From: Dentipellis sp. KUC8613
Lineage: Eukaryota > Basidiomycota > Agaricomycetes > Russulales > Hericiaceae
DNA length: 64,000 nt
Assembly (NCBI GenBank): GCA_002286715.1
Contig: NSJX01000038.1
Span: 124,001-188,000 of the forward strand
Direction of reading: 5' to 3'
Shown: positions 14,299 to 24,166 of the stretch, in pieces
How positions within the stretch are numbered: the first letter of the stretch is position 1
Layout of the letters: every line of letters begins with the position of its first letter
Program-made: the position numbers and the translations under genes
Notes under the pieces: model-generated
Seen by the model: only the letters and a program-made list of their open reading frames with translations
The model's database searches: none
What the model was told of the DNA's origin: nothing

Positions 14299-15539
14299 CC
14301 GTGATGTGCTTCCTGTGTCAGTATCCTATTCTATGTCGCTTTCATTCACTCAGGCATTGCTCTCATCATATTACACATCTTAGCTCTGTATTATCGCATT
14401 CAATCGTGTTTTAGCTTTTAATGGTATACCCATGTATTATGTTCATTTCGCGACTCTGCTTGCCCGCATCTGCAACGCAGACGAGCTGATCGTCTTGCTC
14501 AGGTATGATACACATATTCTACAAAGTTTGGGAATAGAGGGATCCGGGATTATTTCGTCATTGCCTCATCTATCTGTCGTAGGAGCCTGATGTGCATGGT
14601 CTGACTTTCCGCGAATTGCAGGCTGAACATGTAGCACTTAAGCCCATCGTTAGGCTCTAAGCCAGTCACACGCGCGCGCTGAAAGCCGCGTGCGCAAATC
14701 GAGTGCTGGACGTTCCGACTGCTACCACAAACGATGGTTGTCGTCGATATCGTGCGCTTTGGTCCCCGTTGTTTTCTTTTCAACATTTGGTAAGCAACAG
14801 CGTGGACTATAGAGAGCTTATTCAAGCCTTCGTATCTAGGCAATCTCAACTCGCGGCTGACAGGTTGGCCCTCATAAAGGAACTTCTCGCTACATGATCT
14901 CGAATGACGGCCAGCGGCTTGCTTGCAAAGAAAGTATAAAATGCAGCCGCTTTCCCCTGCATCGAATCGTGAGTCATCCTCTGAGTTATTAGGCTTTTGC
15001 AAGAAGTTCTTTGTCTGACGGAACTGACGAACGCAACGCATGAGACAATTGCTACTGTGTATATATCGGGATCGCTTTGATCGTCAGTGCTCGGCTGGTT
15101 CTCCCCAGGTCATCAAAGCTCGTACAATCACAGAATTCTGCGGCCCTAAGGACATCTTGCTTACCGGCCTTCCTAGACTAGATCGAGAAGGGCTTCTTGC
15201 TTTGGACGACGGTGCTCAGTGCGGAGATGATGTAACTGCAAGCTGGAAGTCCATTCTAGTCCGACAGCGATCGACGATATTTATCATACATATGCCTAGT
15301 GAACTCCGAATTTCGTGACGCTGTAATTCTACAAGGGAGACGCTACAACCCTTGTAGTTTGCGCAAGGTCTGCGTTCTGTCGGAGATAACGAGATCCTAG
15401 ATCCCTTTCCCTGTTTCCTTATGAAGCTGGATTCTGTTCACAATCTGGAATCGTCCTTCTAGGTATCCTGCTTGATCTGTCGTATTCGGGAGGGCCCTGG
15501 TGTCCCTCGACAAACATGGCTAGAGCACCCCGGGCCCCG
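14299..15539. other. Intergenic region after the spindle-pole gene
   Basis: AT-richer DNA with 3' UTR sequence at first. One minus-strand frame is listed separately at 14550-14870. The rest, including an open frame at 15040-15318, has no recognisable protein. Confidence 0.35.
14550..14870 (-). CDS. Unrecognised open frame, possible C-terminal exon or relic
   Basis: An open minus-strand frame ends at 14550 with FQRARVTGLEPNDGLKCYMF, SLQFAESQTMHIRLLRQIDE and AMTK. The composition looks protein-like rather than random, and it could be the last exon of a small gene or a remnant of one. No domain was recognised and no upstream exon with a start could be joined. It lies tail-to-tail with the spindle-pole gene. 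Function unknown; existence as a gene is uncertain. Confidence 0.25.
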   Translation of the reverse strand, partial: GQPVSRELRLPRYEGLNKLSIVHAVAYQMLKRKQRGPKRTISTTTIVCGSSRNVQHSICARGFQRARVTGLEPNDGLKCYMFSLQFAESQTMHIRLLRQIDEAMTK

Positions 15540-15990
15540 TCGCGAAGGAACGAAGTGAATGCTGACATTCGCGCCATTTTTTATCAAAAAAATATGCAGA
15601 GAATCACAAGTGAAATATGGATCTGATTCGATCGACTTTGCGAACGAATATTCGACAGTATGGCCGCGACGGCGCCGTACACGCGGAGTTCCTCGCATTA
15701 TTTTCCAAAGCGAGGGTTCCCGTGAGGTTCACGTCTGGCATCAGCTATATCCACACTATGAATATAGAAGGGACGTGATATGGGAGATCGTCAGATACTC
15801 TGTAAGAGAATGTGCTGTCGTGTTGAAAACACCTTTGATTCAAGTTCGAGTGGTAGAACAGACGTCGCAAGGGACGTCCAGCTGCCTTGCGCCAGGCTCA
15901 CAGCCGCGCTGTCGATGTCGGTTGTATCTTCTAGCTCGCAGAGCATATGGTTGCATTTATTCCTACATTTGCGCGTGATCTGTTCTTGAT
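15540..15990 (+). pseudogene. FunK1 kinase relic 1 (C-terminal part)
   Basis: A degraded piece related to the C-terminal region of the FunK1 genes. The frame near 15715-15770 reads SREVHVWHQLYPHYEY and matches EEVRNWHQLHPEYQ in the intact copy A. It also aligns at the DNA level with relic 2 (20010-20700), for example gaatcacaagtgaaa against gaatcgcaagcgaaa, the shared gcgacggcgcc, and cagctcgca-agcatatggt. There is no start, no kinase core, and frames are broken. It lies directly upstream of the copy A promoter, as relic 2 lies upstream of copy B, so the relic and promoter were duplicated together. Confidence 0.65.
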
Positions 15991-16065
15991 AGCGTGTGTC
16001 TTTTGGACCACAATAGTGCTTGAGAGAGAGAGAGAACTTCTTGACCAAGAGCCTCTTGATGCATC

Positions 16066-16290
16066 GTTCTTGATTAGGAAATGTACGAGCACGTGATGAA
16101 CGCGTCTATTGTTCCGCAGAGGGTCGCGTGCTGATGTGCAGCATGTTCAACTTCGTAGAACAACAATAACCCAACGCGGCGAGCGCTTCACCTCTGTACC
16201 TTGACTACGACGTCCTTGTTCTCACTGCTCCGATGCATATAAAAGCCTGCCCTCAGGAAACGGTGGAAGTGCCCTTCTCATCTTCCGAGT
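16066..16290 (+). promoter_or_regulatory. FunK1 copy A promoter, conserved in copies B and C
   Basis: This block matches 20805-21032 upstream of copy B almost base for base over long stretches, such as tcttgattaggaaat, gcgtctattgttccgcagag and gttcaacttcgtagaacaac. Part of it matches the minus strand at about 41060-41190 upstream of copy C. All three carry a gCACGTGa element. A TATA-like box TATAAAAG at 16238-16245 lies 46 nt before the ATG. Confidence 0.75.
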
Positions 16291-19212
16291 ATGGATGTCC
16301 TCAACACCCCGATGAAGCAGTACCTCTATACTCAACATTTTCACAGGGATGGCAAGCGCACTCTATCCGAGGAGGCTGACATGGTAGTCAAAGCCGAGAT
16401 GCGTTGCCACGCATTTGGGAATACTCCGGATATAGTGTCGAGGCTGTTGGGTGGCGAGGATGTCGACCGAGTTACCAGTCGCGTCTGGCAGCAGGTGAAG
16501 AATAATGGCATGTATTGCCGCAGAAGACGCGGGGAACCATTATGCTGGAAAGACCTTCCAGTCAATCCCTCCTCGGAAAGCATGATCTATGCTCCTTTGA
16601 CTAAAATCTTGAACACCATCACCAGTGCATGCGGCGAGGACGCCCGGTTCAAGATCATCTGGCGCGATGAACACCTGAAGAGACCTGCATCGGAACACGC
16701 AGCCGACATGAAGCCCGATATAATCGCCTCTTTCACGTATGCCTCTGGTAGTGATTGCTCTCCGGTCTGGTGGCGATCTATGCAAACCTTGATCGAGGTC
16801 AAGAAGCAAGACAAGGCCTTACCTGCGGCGGCACAACTTCTACGATATCTCCGGCAAACACTGCGAGAGCAACCCGATAGAAGATTCATGGTCGGCTTCG
16901 TCTACTCAAATTGTCATTTGACCCTGTGGCACGTCGATCGGTCTGGTGCTCTGGCGTCCGTTCCGTTCAACGTCCACGAGGTGAGACAATTAGACCACCT
17001 ATTATCATACGGGTTTGCTTATGATTATTATAGAAACCGCTCCAATTTATTAGAGCTATTGTAGGTCTCGTAGTCAAGAGTCCCGAAGACTTGGGATGGG
17101 ATCCTACGATGCAGATGTATGCCAAACGTGACGGGGAGCGTTTAGGCCACGGCATCTATTCCTATAATATCGACGCCAACACCACTCCCCTTGTCGCAAA
17201 CAATCCCTACGGCCGCATGTGGCTCGTTACCATTCACAAATATCAACAAGACGCTAGCGGCCGAATAGAGACGGAGCAATTCGTCTTGTTCCGCGCTCTA
17301 AGTCTGTCACGTGCGGAGGTCCTTCGTGGTCGTGCCACTCGGGTGTGGAAAGCTTGGAGACTAGAGGACATGTGGATGCCGAAAGAAGAGCGACCGGTAG
17401 GCCTTCGCTTTTTTGTTCCACTTCCGTTCGACCCCTGATTTGTTCAATACAGGTCTATGTTTTCAAAGATTGCTGGCGAGATCAACGACGGGGTCAAGAA
17501 GGGACCCTCTATTCGGAAGCCGGTGACTGCGACGGAGTTGCAAAGCTCTATTGCTTTGGGATCGTACGCATCGGCGGGCAAGAAGATACTACGTTGGAGG
17601 TCGCTCGAAAAGGTCTTCAGCATAACGGCAGAGCTTTGAACCTGGAAACAACACAATCAAAAGTTTTCGATGCTCACAAAGAGGACACCTATCTTATGCC
17701 TTCCTTCAAACCAGAAGAGCGCGCCGAAGATTTCTTCGAGTATGAGGGCAAGACCACTGGCCCCATTCCTCGCAATCGCATCCACACTCGCCTCGTCATG
17801 TCCAGTTACGGTTGGCCTCTTATTCATTTCGCATCCTTGCCGGAGTTGGTAGGTGCGTTGTATGATGCCGTCGCAGGTGCGTGGGTTTCCGCAATTTTGT
17901 ATATTCATCATTGACTTATTCATGCACAAGGCCACAAAAATCTGTACGAGAAAGGAATATTACATCGTGACATTAGTTCCGGCAACATTATTCTCCCCAG
18001 CCATCCGAAGCCAAATCGAGGCCTCCTCATCGACTTGGATTACGGTATCCCGTACGAAACACACAAAACACTCTCGGATGACGAGAGAAGTGTAAGGCTC
18101 CCTTTTCCTTGATCACATGCACCTCTGATTTCGCCATGCTCTAGGGCACTCTTGCTTTCATGAGCTATGAAATGTTGACGAACATACAATACCGTCCCAT
18201 CAGACCGTCGCGCAGCGACGCCAGACGCCGGTTGATGACAGCCAATGCAGAACCGTCCGCTGGTGCCGCTTCTGGAATCAAACACGACGCGATTCATGAC
18301 CTGGAATCACTGTTCTGGGTACTATGTTGGATTTGTCTTACTCGGGAAGGTCCAGGTAAAATTCGGGAGACCTGGCCGAAATCAACCGAGCAGGCGAAAG
18401 AGATTCGGGCGACTATTACCAAGACGTTTGAACACAAGAGTCCGGAGGTCATCGCTGAAGTAAAAAACACATTGCTTTCTACACTGGGAACATGGAACGA
18501 CAAGATCTTGGGCGCTGCCTCATCATACTTCATGCCACTCTTTGAGTGCCTCTACGACCTTCACGAGCTACTTTGGGACACTTACGGAACTCGAGACTTT
18601 TCCCACATTCATGAAAAATTTCTCGCGATTCTGGCGCAAGCAGAAGCGTCCGAAGAGGTGCGAAATTGGCATCAATTGCACCCGGAGTATCAGATTTTGG
18701 AAGACCAAGAGAGAGCGAGAAGAGACACAGAGCTCAAGCTTTTCGAATCACCACAGGCGGAAAGGGTCTCGAGCGCTGGAGTCTTGGTCACGGTCACTTC
18801 ACGTCCAGCCACCATCATGGAGGAAGACGAGCCCGAGGAGGATGTAACGCTTCCAAAGGGAGAAGAAAACAGCTCGCCCTTGGCGTCCAAAGCGCGGGAG
18901 ATAGCGAGGCGAAAGTCAACGGGACGGATGGGTGGACAAGAGGCTAGTTCTTCGACCTTGCCGCGAAGAGAATCGGCAAGAATCGCTAAGAAGAAGTCGA
19001 CGGGTCAGATGGACGAGCAGAAGGCGGGACCATCTACCGCGAAACAAAGCGCATCGGCAAGAGTCACGAAGCGGAAGTCTGAAGCACTAGGAGGCGAAAT
19101 GGAGGTCAACGCGGAAGCTGGCTCCTCGTCCGCTCCTGGCAGGAAGCGGAAGGCCACGACGAACGCTGCCGGGAACAAGTCGAAGAAGCCGAGACGGAAG
19201 CACAGCTTATGA
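16291..19212 (+). CDS. FunK1 fungal-type protein kinase, copy A
   Basis: Fungal-specific FunK1 family kinase (PF17667), an expanded mushroom family of largely unknown role. Exons 16291-16980, 17034-17396, 17453-17876, 17931-18091 and 18145-19212 give 902 codons in frame with GT-AG introns. The N-terminal region holds MKPDIIASFTY, LIEVKKQDKALPAAAQLLRY and GWDPTMQMYA. The kinase core has VYVFKDCWRD, IPRNRIHTRLVMSSYGWPL, catalytic loop HRDISSGNI and metal-site region LLIDLDYGIPYE (DLD in place of DFG). GTLAFMSYEML, IKHDAIHDLESLFWVLCWI and the HQLHPEYQ region follow. The C-terminal tail is Lys/Arg/Ser-rich with three imperfect repeats (ARRKSTGRM, AKKKSTGQM, TKRKSEALG) and ends KKPRRKHSL, a likely nuclear signal. 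All key residues I expect are present. First gene of a tandem pair. Confidence 0.9.
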
Positions 19213-19518
19213 TTCCTGATTGACTATATGCGTATACCCTTCTACTGTATTGTCTGATATGTATACCCCGTGTAGCGTCTAAGTATTGTGTTCTATTGCC
19301 CATGTAGCTTTTGGTTCCCCTGCTTCGTTATATGATAGATTTGTCGACTTCATGCAAATAGTCTCCGACTGATCAGCAGCCACGCGCATTGCTCAGCTCT
19401 AAGAACGATTCCCAAAGCAATATTTAGAGAACATCTAGATACAGTATGAGGTAGCCCCGGACCACCAAGCACGCTCCTACAATGCCTTGATCCAACGCGC
19501 CCAAGTACTATATAATCA
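19213..19518. other. 3' flank of FunK1 copy A
   Basis: The 3' flank resembles that of copy B at 23875-24060, for example tatgcgtatacccntg, gtgtagc-tcta, tttgtcgacttcatgca and ctgatcag. This shows that the duplicated unit runs past the stop codon. No gene is present. Confidence 0.55.
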
Positions 19519-19945
19519 ACGCAAGACATCAGCACTCACCTTGAACAGAAAAAGGAGTCAATCAAGCACATACAAGACTCGAGGAAGCGCACACAGAGAG
19601 CGGCAAAACCGGGAGTACGTTGAGAGCAACCTCGATAAGGCCAAACGTCAGGACGAAGCCGATCTTCGACGAGGACAAAGGACTCCTGAAGCAGGCTAAG
19701 AAAGATCGCAGAATACCCCCGACGAGCTAGCTCGTGCGCAGGCTTTGTTCAGTCAGTGACAGACCGATCTTGCAGCAGGGCGGGATGTAATGCCGTCAAT
19801 GAGATCTGAGTCGACGGAGCTGGTTGAGCCACCCGGCGGCGTGATACTCTCTTCAGTGAGAGGACGACAGGCCTCGGCTCAAGCGTTATTTCGATCGCCT
19901 GGAAGACCGAACTTGCCTGTACTCGGGCCTGGCACCCCGACGGAC
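19519..19945 (+). pseudogene. Decayed fragment of the centrosomin-type gene
   Basis: This stretch aligns with 12699-13120 of the spindle-pole gene. The matching peptide is VESNLDKAKRQDEADLRRGQ against VEGNLDRAERQHEADLRRER, and the next frame gives ELARAQALFSQ against ELARAQALLSQ. DNA identity stays visible further on, for example gcgcaggctttgttcagtcag and gaccgatcttgcagca. Stops (taa, tga) and frame changes break it. No start, no CM1 motif and no promoter are present. It marks the left edge of the second FunK1 repeat unit. Confidence 0.75.
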
Positions 19946-20009
19946 GAAGCATTTCTGGGAAGCAAGTGAGGAGCAGGCAAATCTTTGCCATTGGAGCAGA
20001 AAGATGTGC

Positions 20010-20700
20010 GGTGAATCGCAAGCGAAAGCGGACCTTCTCTGAAAACCTGACAAGCGAATGGATATTCAAGGCTATGGCTGCGACGGCGCCATCCTTCGTG
20101 CTTGCCTCGTCGACGCTATGCGCGACCTCCATCACCGACTTTGTGAAGCCCACGCCGCCCAAAATGTCACAACAATGAATGTGGAGTTTCTCCGTATATT
20201 TCACAGGGCTGAGGATTCCGATGAGGTTTGCTTCTGGCATCGGACGCTGCGTCCGAATTGTCAAGAAATGGAGGATGCCGAGAGAATCAAGACCGCTTGC
20301 AGAAGCGAGATACAGAACGATATCCCTTGACTTACGGCGACGTAATGACCGTATCACAAAAGAGCGAAAGGCCTCAGTGCGCGTTCCTGAAAGGCGGCGA
20401 GGAAATCATACGCGTACGGCGATGCAGACGAGTGGTAGAATGGTACTCGATCGGCGCTTTTTTGCGGAGTAGCTCGAACTTCTTGCTTGCGCTATAAGTA
20501 GCCTGTATCTGCTCTCAGAGAAGAGGACCCACTAATGACATGTAAATCAATAATCCAACCTCCTTTAAAACAAGTTAAGGTAGAAAGGACGACGCACGAT
20601 CCGGACTCGGACCCTCAAACTTGCGCTGCCACGCTCGATGTCGGATGTTTTCCAGCTCGCAAAGCATATGGTCGCGGTTCCTGAAAACACCTACACATGT
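20010..20700 (+). pseudogene. FunK1 kinase relic 2 (C-terminal part)
   Basis: A broken FunK1 C-terminal region. The frame from 20058 reads MRDLHHRLCEAHAAQN, VEFLRIFHRAEDSDEVCFWH and RTLRPNCQEMEDAERIKTA. It follows the order of copy A (YDLHELLWDTYGTRDF, EKFLAILAQAEASEEV, WHQLHPEYQILEDQERA). A TGA interrupts the frame just upstream. It is the counterpart of relic 1 at 15.5-16.0 kb and keeps more of the protein. No kinase core or start is present. Confidence 0.75.
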
Positions 20701-20804
20701 TGCATTTTTCACAGGCTTATGTCTCTTGGATAACGATGATGCTTGAGGGAGAGAACAAGCCCGAACTAGATCTAAAGCATCATTGTTGGCGCTGACTCGA
20801 ATTC

Positions 20805-21032
20805 TTCGTTCTTGATTAGGAAATATACGAGCACGTGATGAGCGCGTCTATTGTTCCGCAGAGGGTCGCGTGCTGGTGTTCAGCGTGTTCAACTTCGTAG
20901 AACAACAATAACCGAACGCGGCGAGCGCTTCACCTTCGTACCTTGACTACCACGTCCTTGTTCTCGCTTTCTCGATGCATATAATAACCTGCCCGCTGGA
21001 AGCGGTGGAAGATCCCATATCTCTTTCCCAGT
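20805..21032 (+). promoter_or_regulatory. FunK1 copy B promoter
   Basis: Near-identical to the copy A promoter, including the gagCACGTGatga element near 20830 and the block acaataaccgaacgcggcga. The TATA-like box is TATAATAA (20980-20987), 53 nt before the ATG, changed by one base from copy A. Confidence 0.75.
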
Positions 21033-23874
21033 ATGCCTCCTCTTGCCAATACCCCGATGAAGAAGAACGGCAATGCTAAAGTCTTCCGCAGTGTCAACCA
21101 CCGTACCACAGTCCAAGAAGCTGACGAGGCAGTCAGAGCAGAGATGGCTCATCATGCGTTCGGAAATACGCCGAATATGATCGAGACTTTCTTCGGTGGC
21201 GACAACGTCCAGGACATCTCCACCCGTATTTTTGGCCGACTTACGGATGCCGGACTATATGTTCGCAAACCCAAGAGGGCCAGCCGTTGGACGAACTTGC
21301 CGATCAGTCCCTCATCGGAATCGGTGATATATGAACCTTTGGTCGAAATTCTGAACGCAATCACGGAGGAATGCAAGGCGGATGCTCGATTCAAGATCGT
21401 GTGGCGCGACGAACACAGCAAGAAGCCTGAATCGCACTATTCGGTGGACATGAAGCCCGATATTGTCGCAACTTTCAAGTATAGTGGCAACGACGGCTCT
21501 GCTCCTGTTTGGTGGCGCTCCATGCATGCATTGATTGAAGTGAAGAAGATGAAGGATCCTTTACCTGCAGCCACTCAGCTTCTGCGCTACATCCGTCAAG
21601 CGCTGCGGGAACAACCGGATAGAAGATTCATGTTCGGCCTAGTATTCTCTAAGAGCGACCTGACCCTCTGGCATATCGACCGTTCTGGTGCGCTAGCGTC
21701 AACACCTTTCAATGTTCACAAGGCGAGACAGTTGGAGTTTTCAATGGCCTACGTTAATTGACCCTTTGATCTAGGAGCCGAAGAGATTTATTCAGATTAT
21801 CGTGGGTCTTTTGACACAAAGTCCAGAGGAGCTGGGATGGGACCCTACAATGCAAATGTATGCCGAGGACAATGACGGAAGCCCAGGACACGGCATCTAT
21901 TCTTACGAAATAGACGCTAATGCGACCCCCATCGAAGGCAGAGGAGCATATGAACGCATGTGGCTTGTCACTGTCGACATCGGGCCAGCGGCAGCGGACG
22001 GGACGAGGCAGCAAGTACAATTTGTACTTCATCGCGCACTAGGTCTTTCGTGGGCGGAGGTTATACGTGGCCGTGCCAGCAGGATCTGGAGAGCTTGGGA
22101 TTTGGGGGAGATGATTCTTCCCAAAGACAAGCGCAAGGTATGTGGTCTACCTTCCAAAGTTGGCGTATTAGGCTGAATCCATCGTCTATCAACTGTGTTC
22201 AGAATTACGTCTTCAAGGATAGTTGGCGAGATGAAAGGCGTCGGCATGAGGGGGAGCTCTATGCTAAAGCTGGCGCCTGTGACGGCGTTGCGAAGGTCCA
22301 TTGCTATGGGGTGGTACATATGGGCTCGCAGAGGGACGACACCTTGATGACCATCCGACGGAACCTAGAGCATTATGGGGATGCTATCGACCTTAACACT
22401 CGCCAGTTAAAATTTACGGCAACCGAAGAACTTGAGAAGGACAAGTACTTAATGCAATCCAGCAGAAACTGGGCGGAGTGGGTGGGGGATCTCTTTCTAT
22501 TGGACACCGGCAACAAATACATACCCCGCAACCGCATTCACACCCGCGTCATCATGTCGACCTACGGATGGCCTCTCACAGAATTTCTTTCTTTACGCGA
22601 GTTGTTGGGGGCACTGCACGACGCTGTTGCAGGCAGGTCGACATTTCCTTTTTGCAAACAACTTTCACTCATTCCTCATAAAGGCCATCAGTACCTCTAC
22701 GAGAAAGGCATCTTGCATCGCGATATCAGTTCGGGCAATATCCTAGTAACTGGTGATTGCCAGCCGAATCGAGGGGTCCTCGTGGACATGGACTACGCGA
22801 TCGAGTATCGCGTGCATGAGACTCTTCAAGGTGACGAACGCAGTGTAAGTCAAATTAAATACGTCTATTGTACTCAGCTCATATTCATCCATGACCCAGG
22901 GAACCACGGCTTTCATGAGCTACGAGCTGTTGAGGAAAAAAACATATGGTTTTGAAACCTCTCGAGACGACGAAGACAGCGACGGAGATGCCGAAGGTAT
23001 CATAGACAAGGAGGCTCCCGACTCTGGTATCAAGCATGACGCTATTCACGATCTGGAAGCGTTCTTCTGGGTGCTCTGCTGGATATGCATTGCCCGTGAA
23101 GGACCAGGAGCCTCTAGAACGACTTGGTCGAAAGTTGGAAATCCTGACGCCATCAGTCATATACAAGACCTTGCATACCAGACGTTCGAGCAAGAAGACG
23201 AATGTAAGATTTCGGCGTGCAAAAAAGACTTGCTGGCTGGCTTGATGGAATGGAAAGACTTTCTGTTTTCTCTTGCCCCGTATTTTTCGCCATTGATACC
23301 CTGTCTCCGTCAATTGCGCCGGGTACTTTTCGCAGCGTACACTTCCAGAGAATTCTCGTCCGTTCATGCAAGCTTCCTTCGAATCCTGTCGGACGCCGAG
23401 GCTCTCCCGAGCGTTCGTGGTTGGCATCTATCCAATCCCGAATATCAGGAGATGGAAGTGGCCGTTCAGCAAAGAAGAGAAGAAGACATTGCTATTTGGG
23501 ACTCCCCAAAACCTGAAAGGGGTTCCAGAGCCGGCAACTCACGACCGGAGACCATCCCTGAAGAAGACGAGGAGGAAGAGGAAGAGCCGGTGAAGGAAGA
23601 CAGCTCGCCATCGAACAGAAAGCGCAGAACTTCGATGAGAGTCATTGAGAAGAATAAATTGAAGCGGGCAGCCGAGGCGGAGGTCAATGCGGAGGCGGGC
23701 CCCTCGACTATCCGGCGAACTGCGTCGATGAAGACCACCAGGAGGAAGTCGGAGAGGCTTGGCGAGGCCGATGCAGATGCAGGTTCCTCATCCGCCCCAG
23801 CCAGGAAAAGAAAGGCCGACGCGAGCGTTGCCGAAAACAAAACGAAGAAACCCAGGCGGAAGCGCAGCTTATGA
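21033..23874 (+). CDS. FunK1 fungal-type protein kinase, copy B
   Basis: Tandem paralog of copy A. Exons 21033-21722, 21775-22137, 22203-22632, 22684-22844 and 22900-23874 give 873 codons in frame. Exons 1, 2 and 4 have exactly the same lengths as in copy A (690, 363, 161 nt). The kinase core holds NYVFKDSWRDE, IPRNRIHTRVIMSTYGWPL, HRDISSGNILV and VLVDMDYAIEY (DMD in the DFG position), then GTTAFMSYELL, IKHDAIHDLEAFFWVLCWI and HLSNPEYQEME. The basic tail ends KKPRRKRSL and has fewer repeats than copy A. Two introns, 21723-21774 and 22633-22683, begin with GC instead of GT. No nearby GT keeps the frame. The gene looks otherwise intact. Confidence 0.88.
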
Positions 23875-24166
23875 TTCAGGATCTACTGTATGCGTATACC
23901 CGTGTATCGTCTAGTCTTTATACCCAGCGTGTAGCATCTATTTTGTTTTATTGTCGACGTGGTTTCTACCTTCTCTGCTTGGATTTATCCTGGACGGAAT
24001 GTGACAGATGTGTCGACGTCATGCAGACGGCATCTGGCTGATCAGTAGTCAATCCTGTCACTCAGCTCTAGCTATGTGTTCGGCTTTGATGCTATATGAG
24101 TACTTGAGTCGTGGGCAGCGTTCAAGATGCAATCGTGGTAAGAGAAAACGAAACCGTCTATATAAT
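23875..24166. other. Convergent 3' region of FunK1 copy B and the GPI deacylase gene
   Basis: About 290 nt between two genes that end toward each other. The first 190 nt resemble the 3' flank of FunK1 copy A. No gene. Confidence 0.5.
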
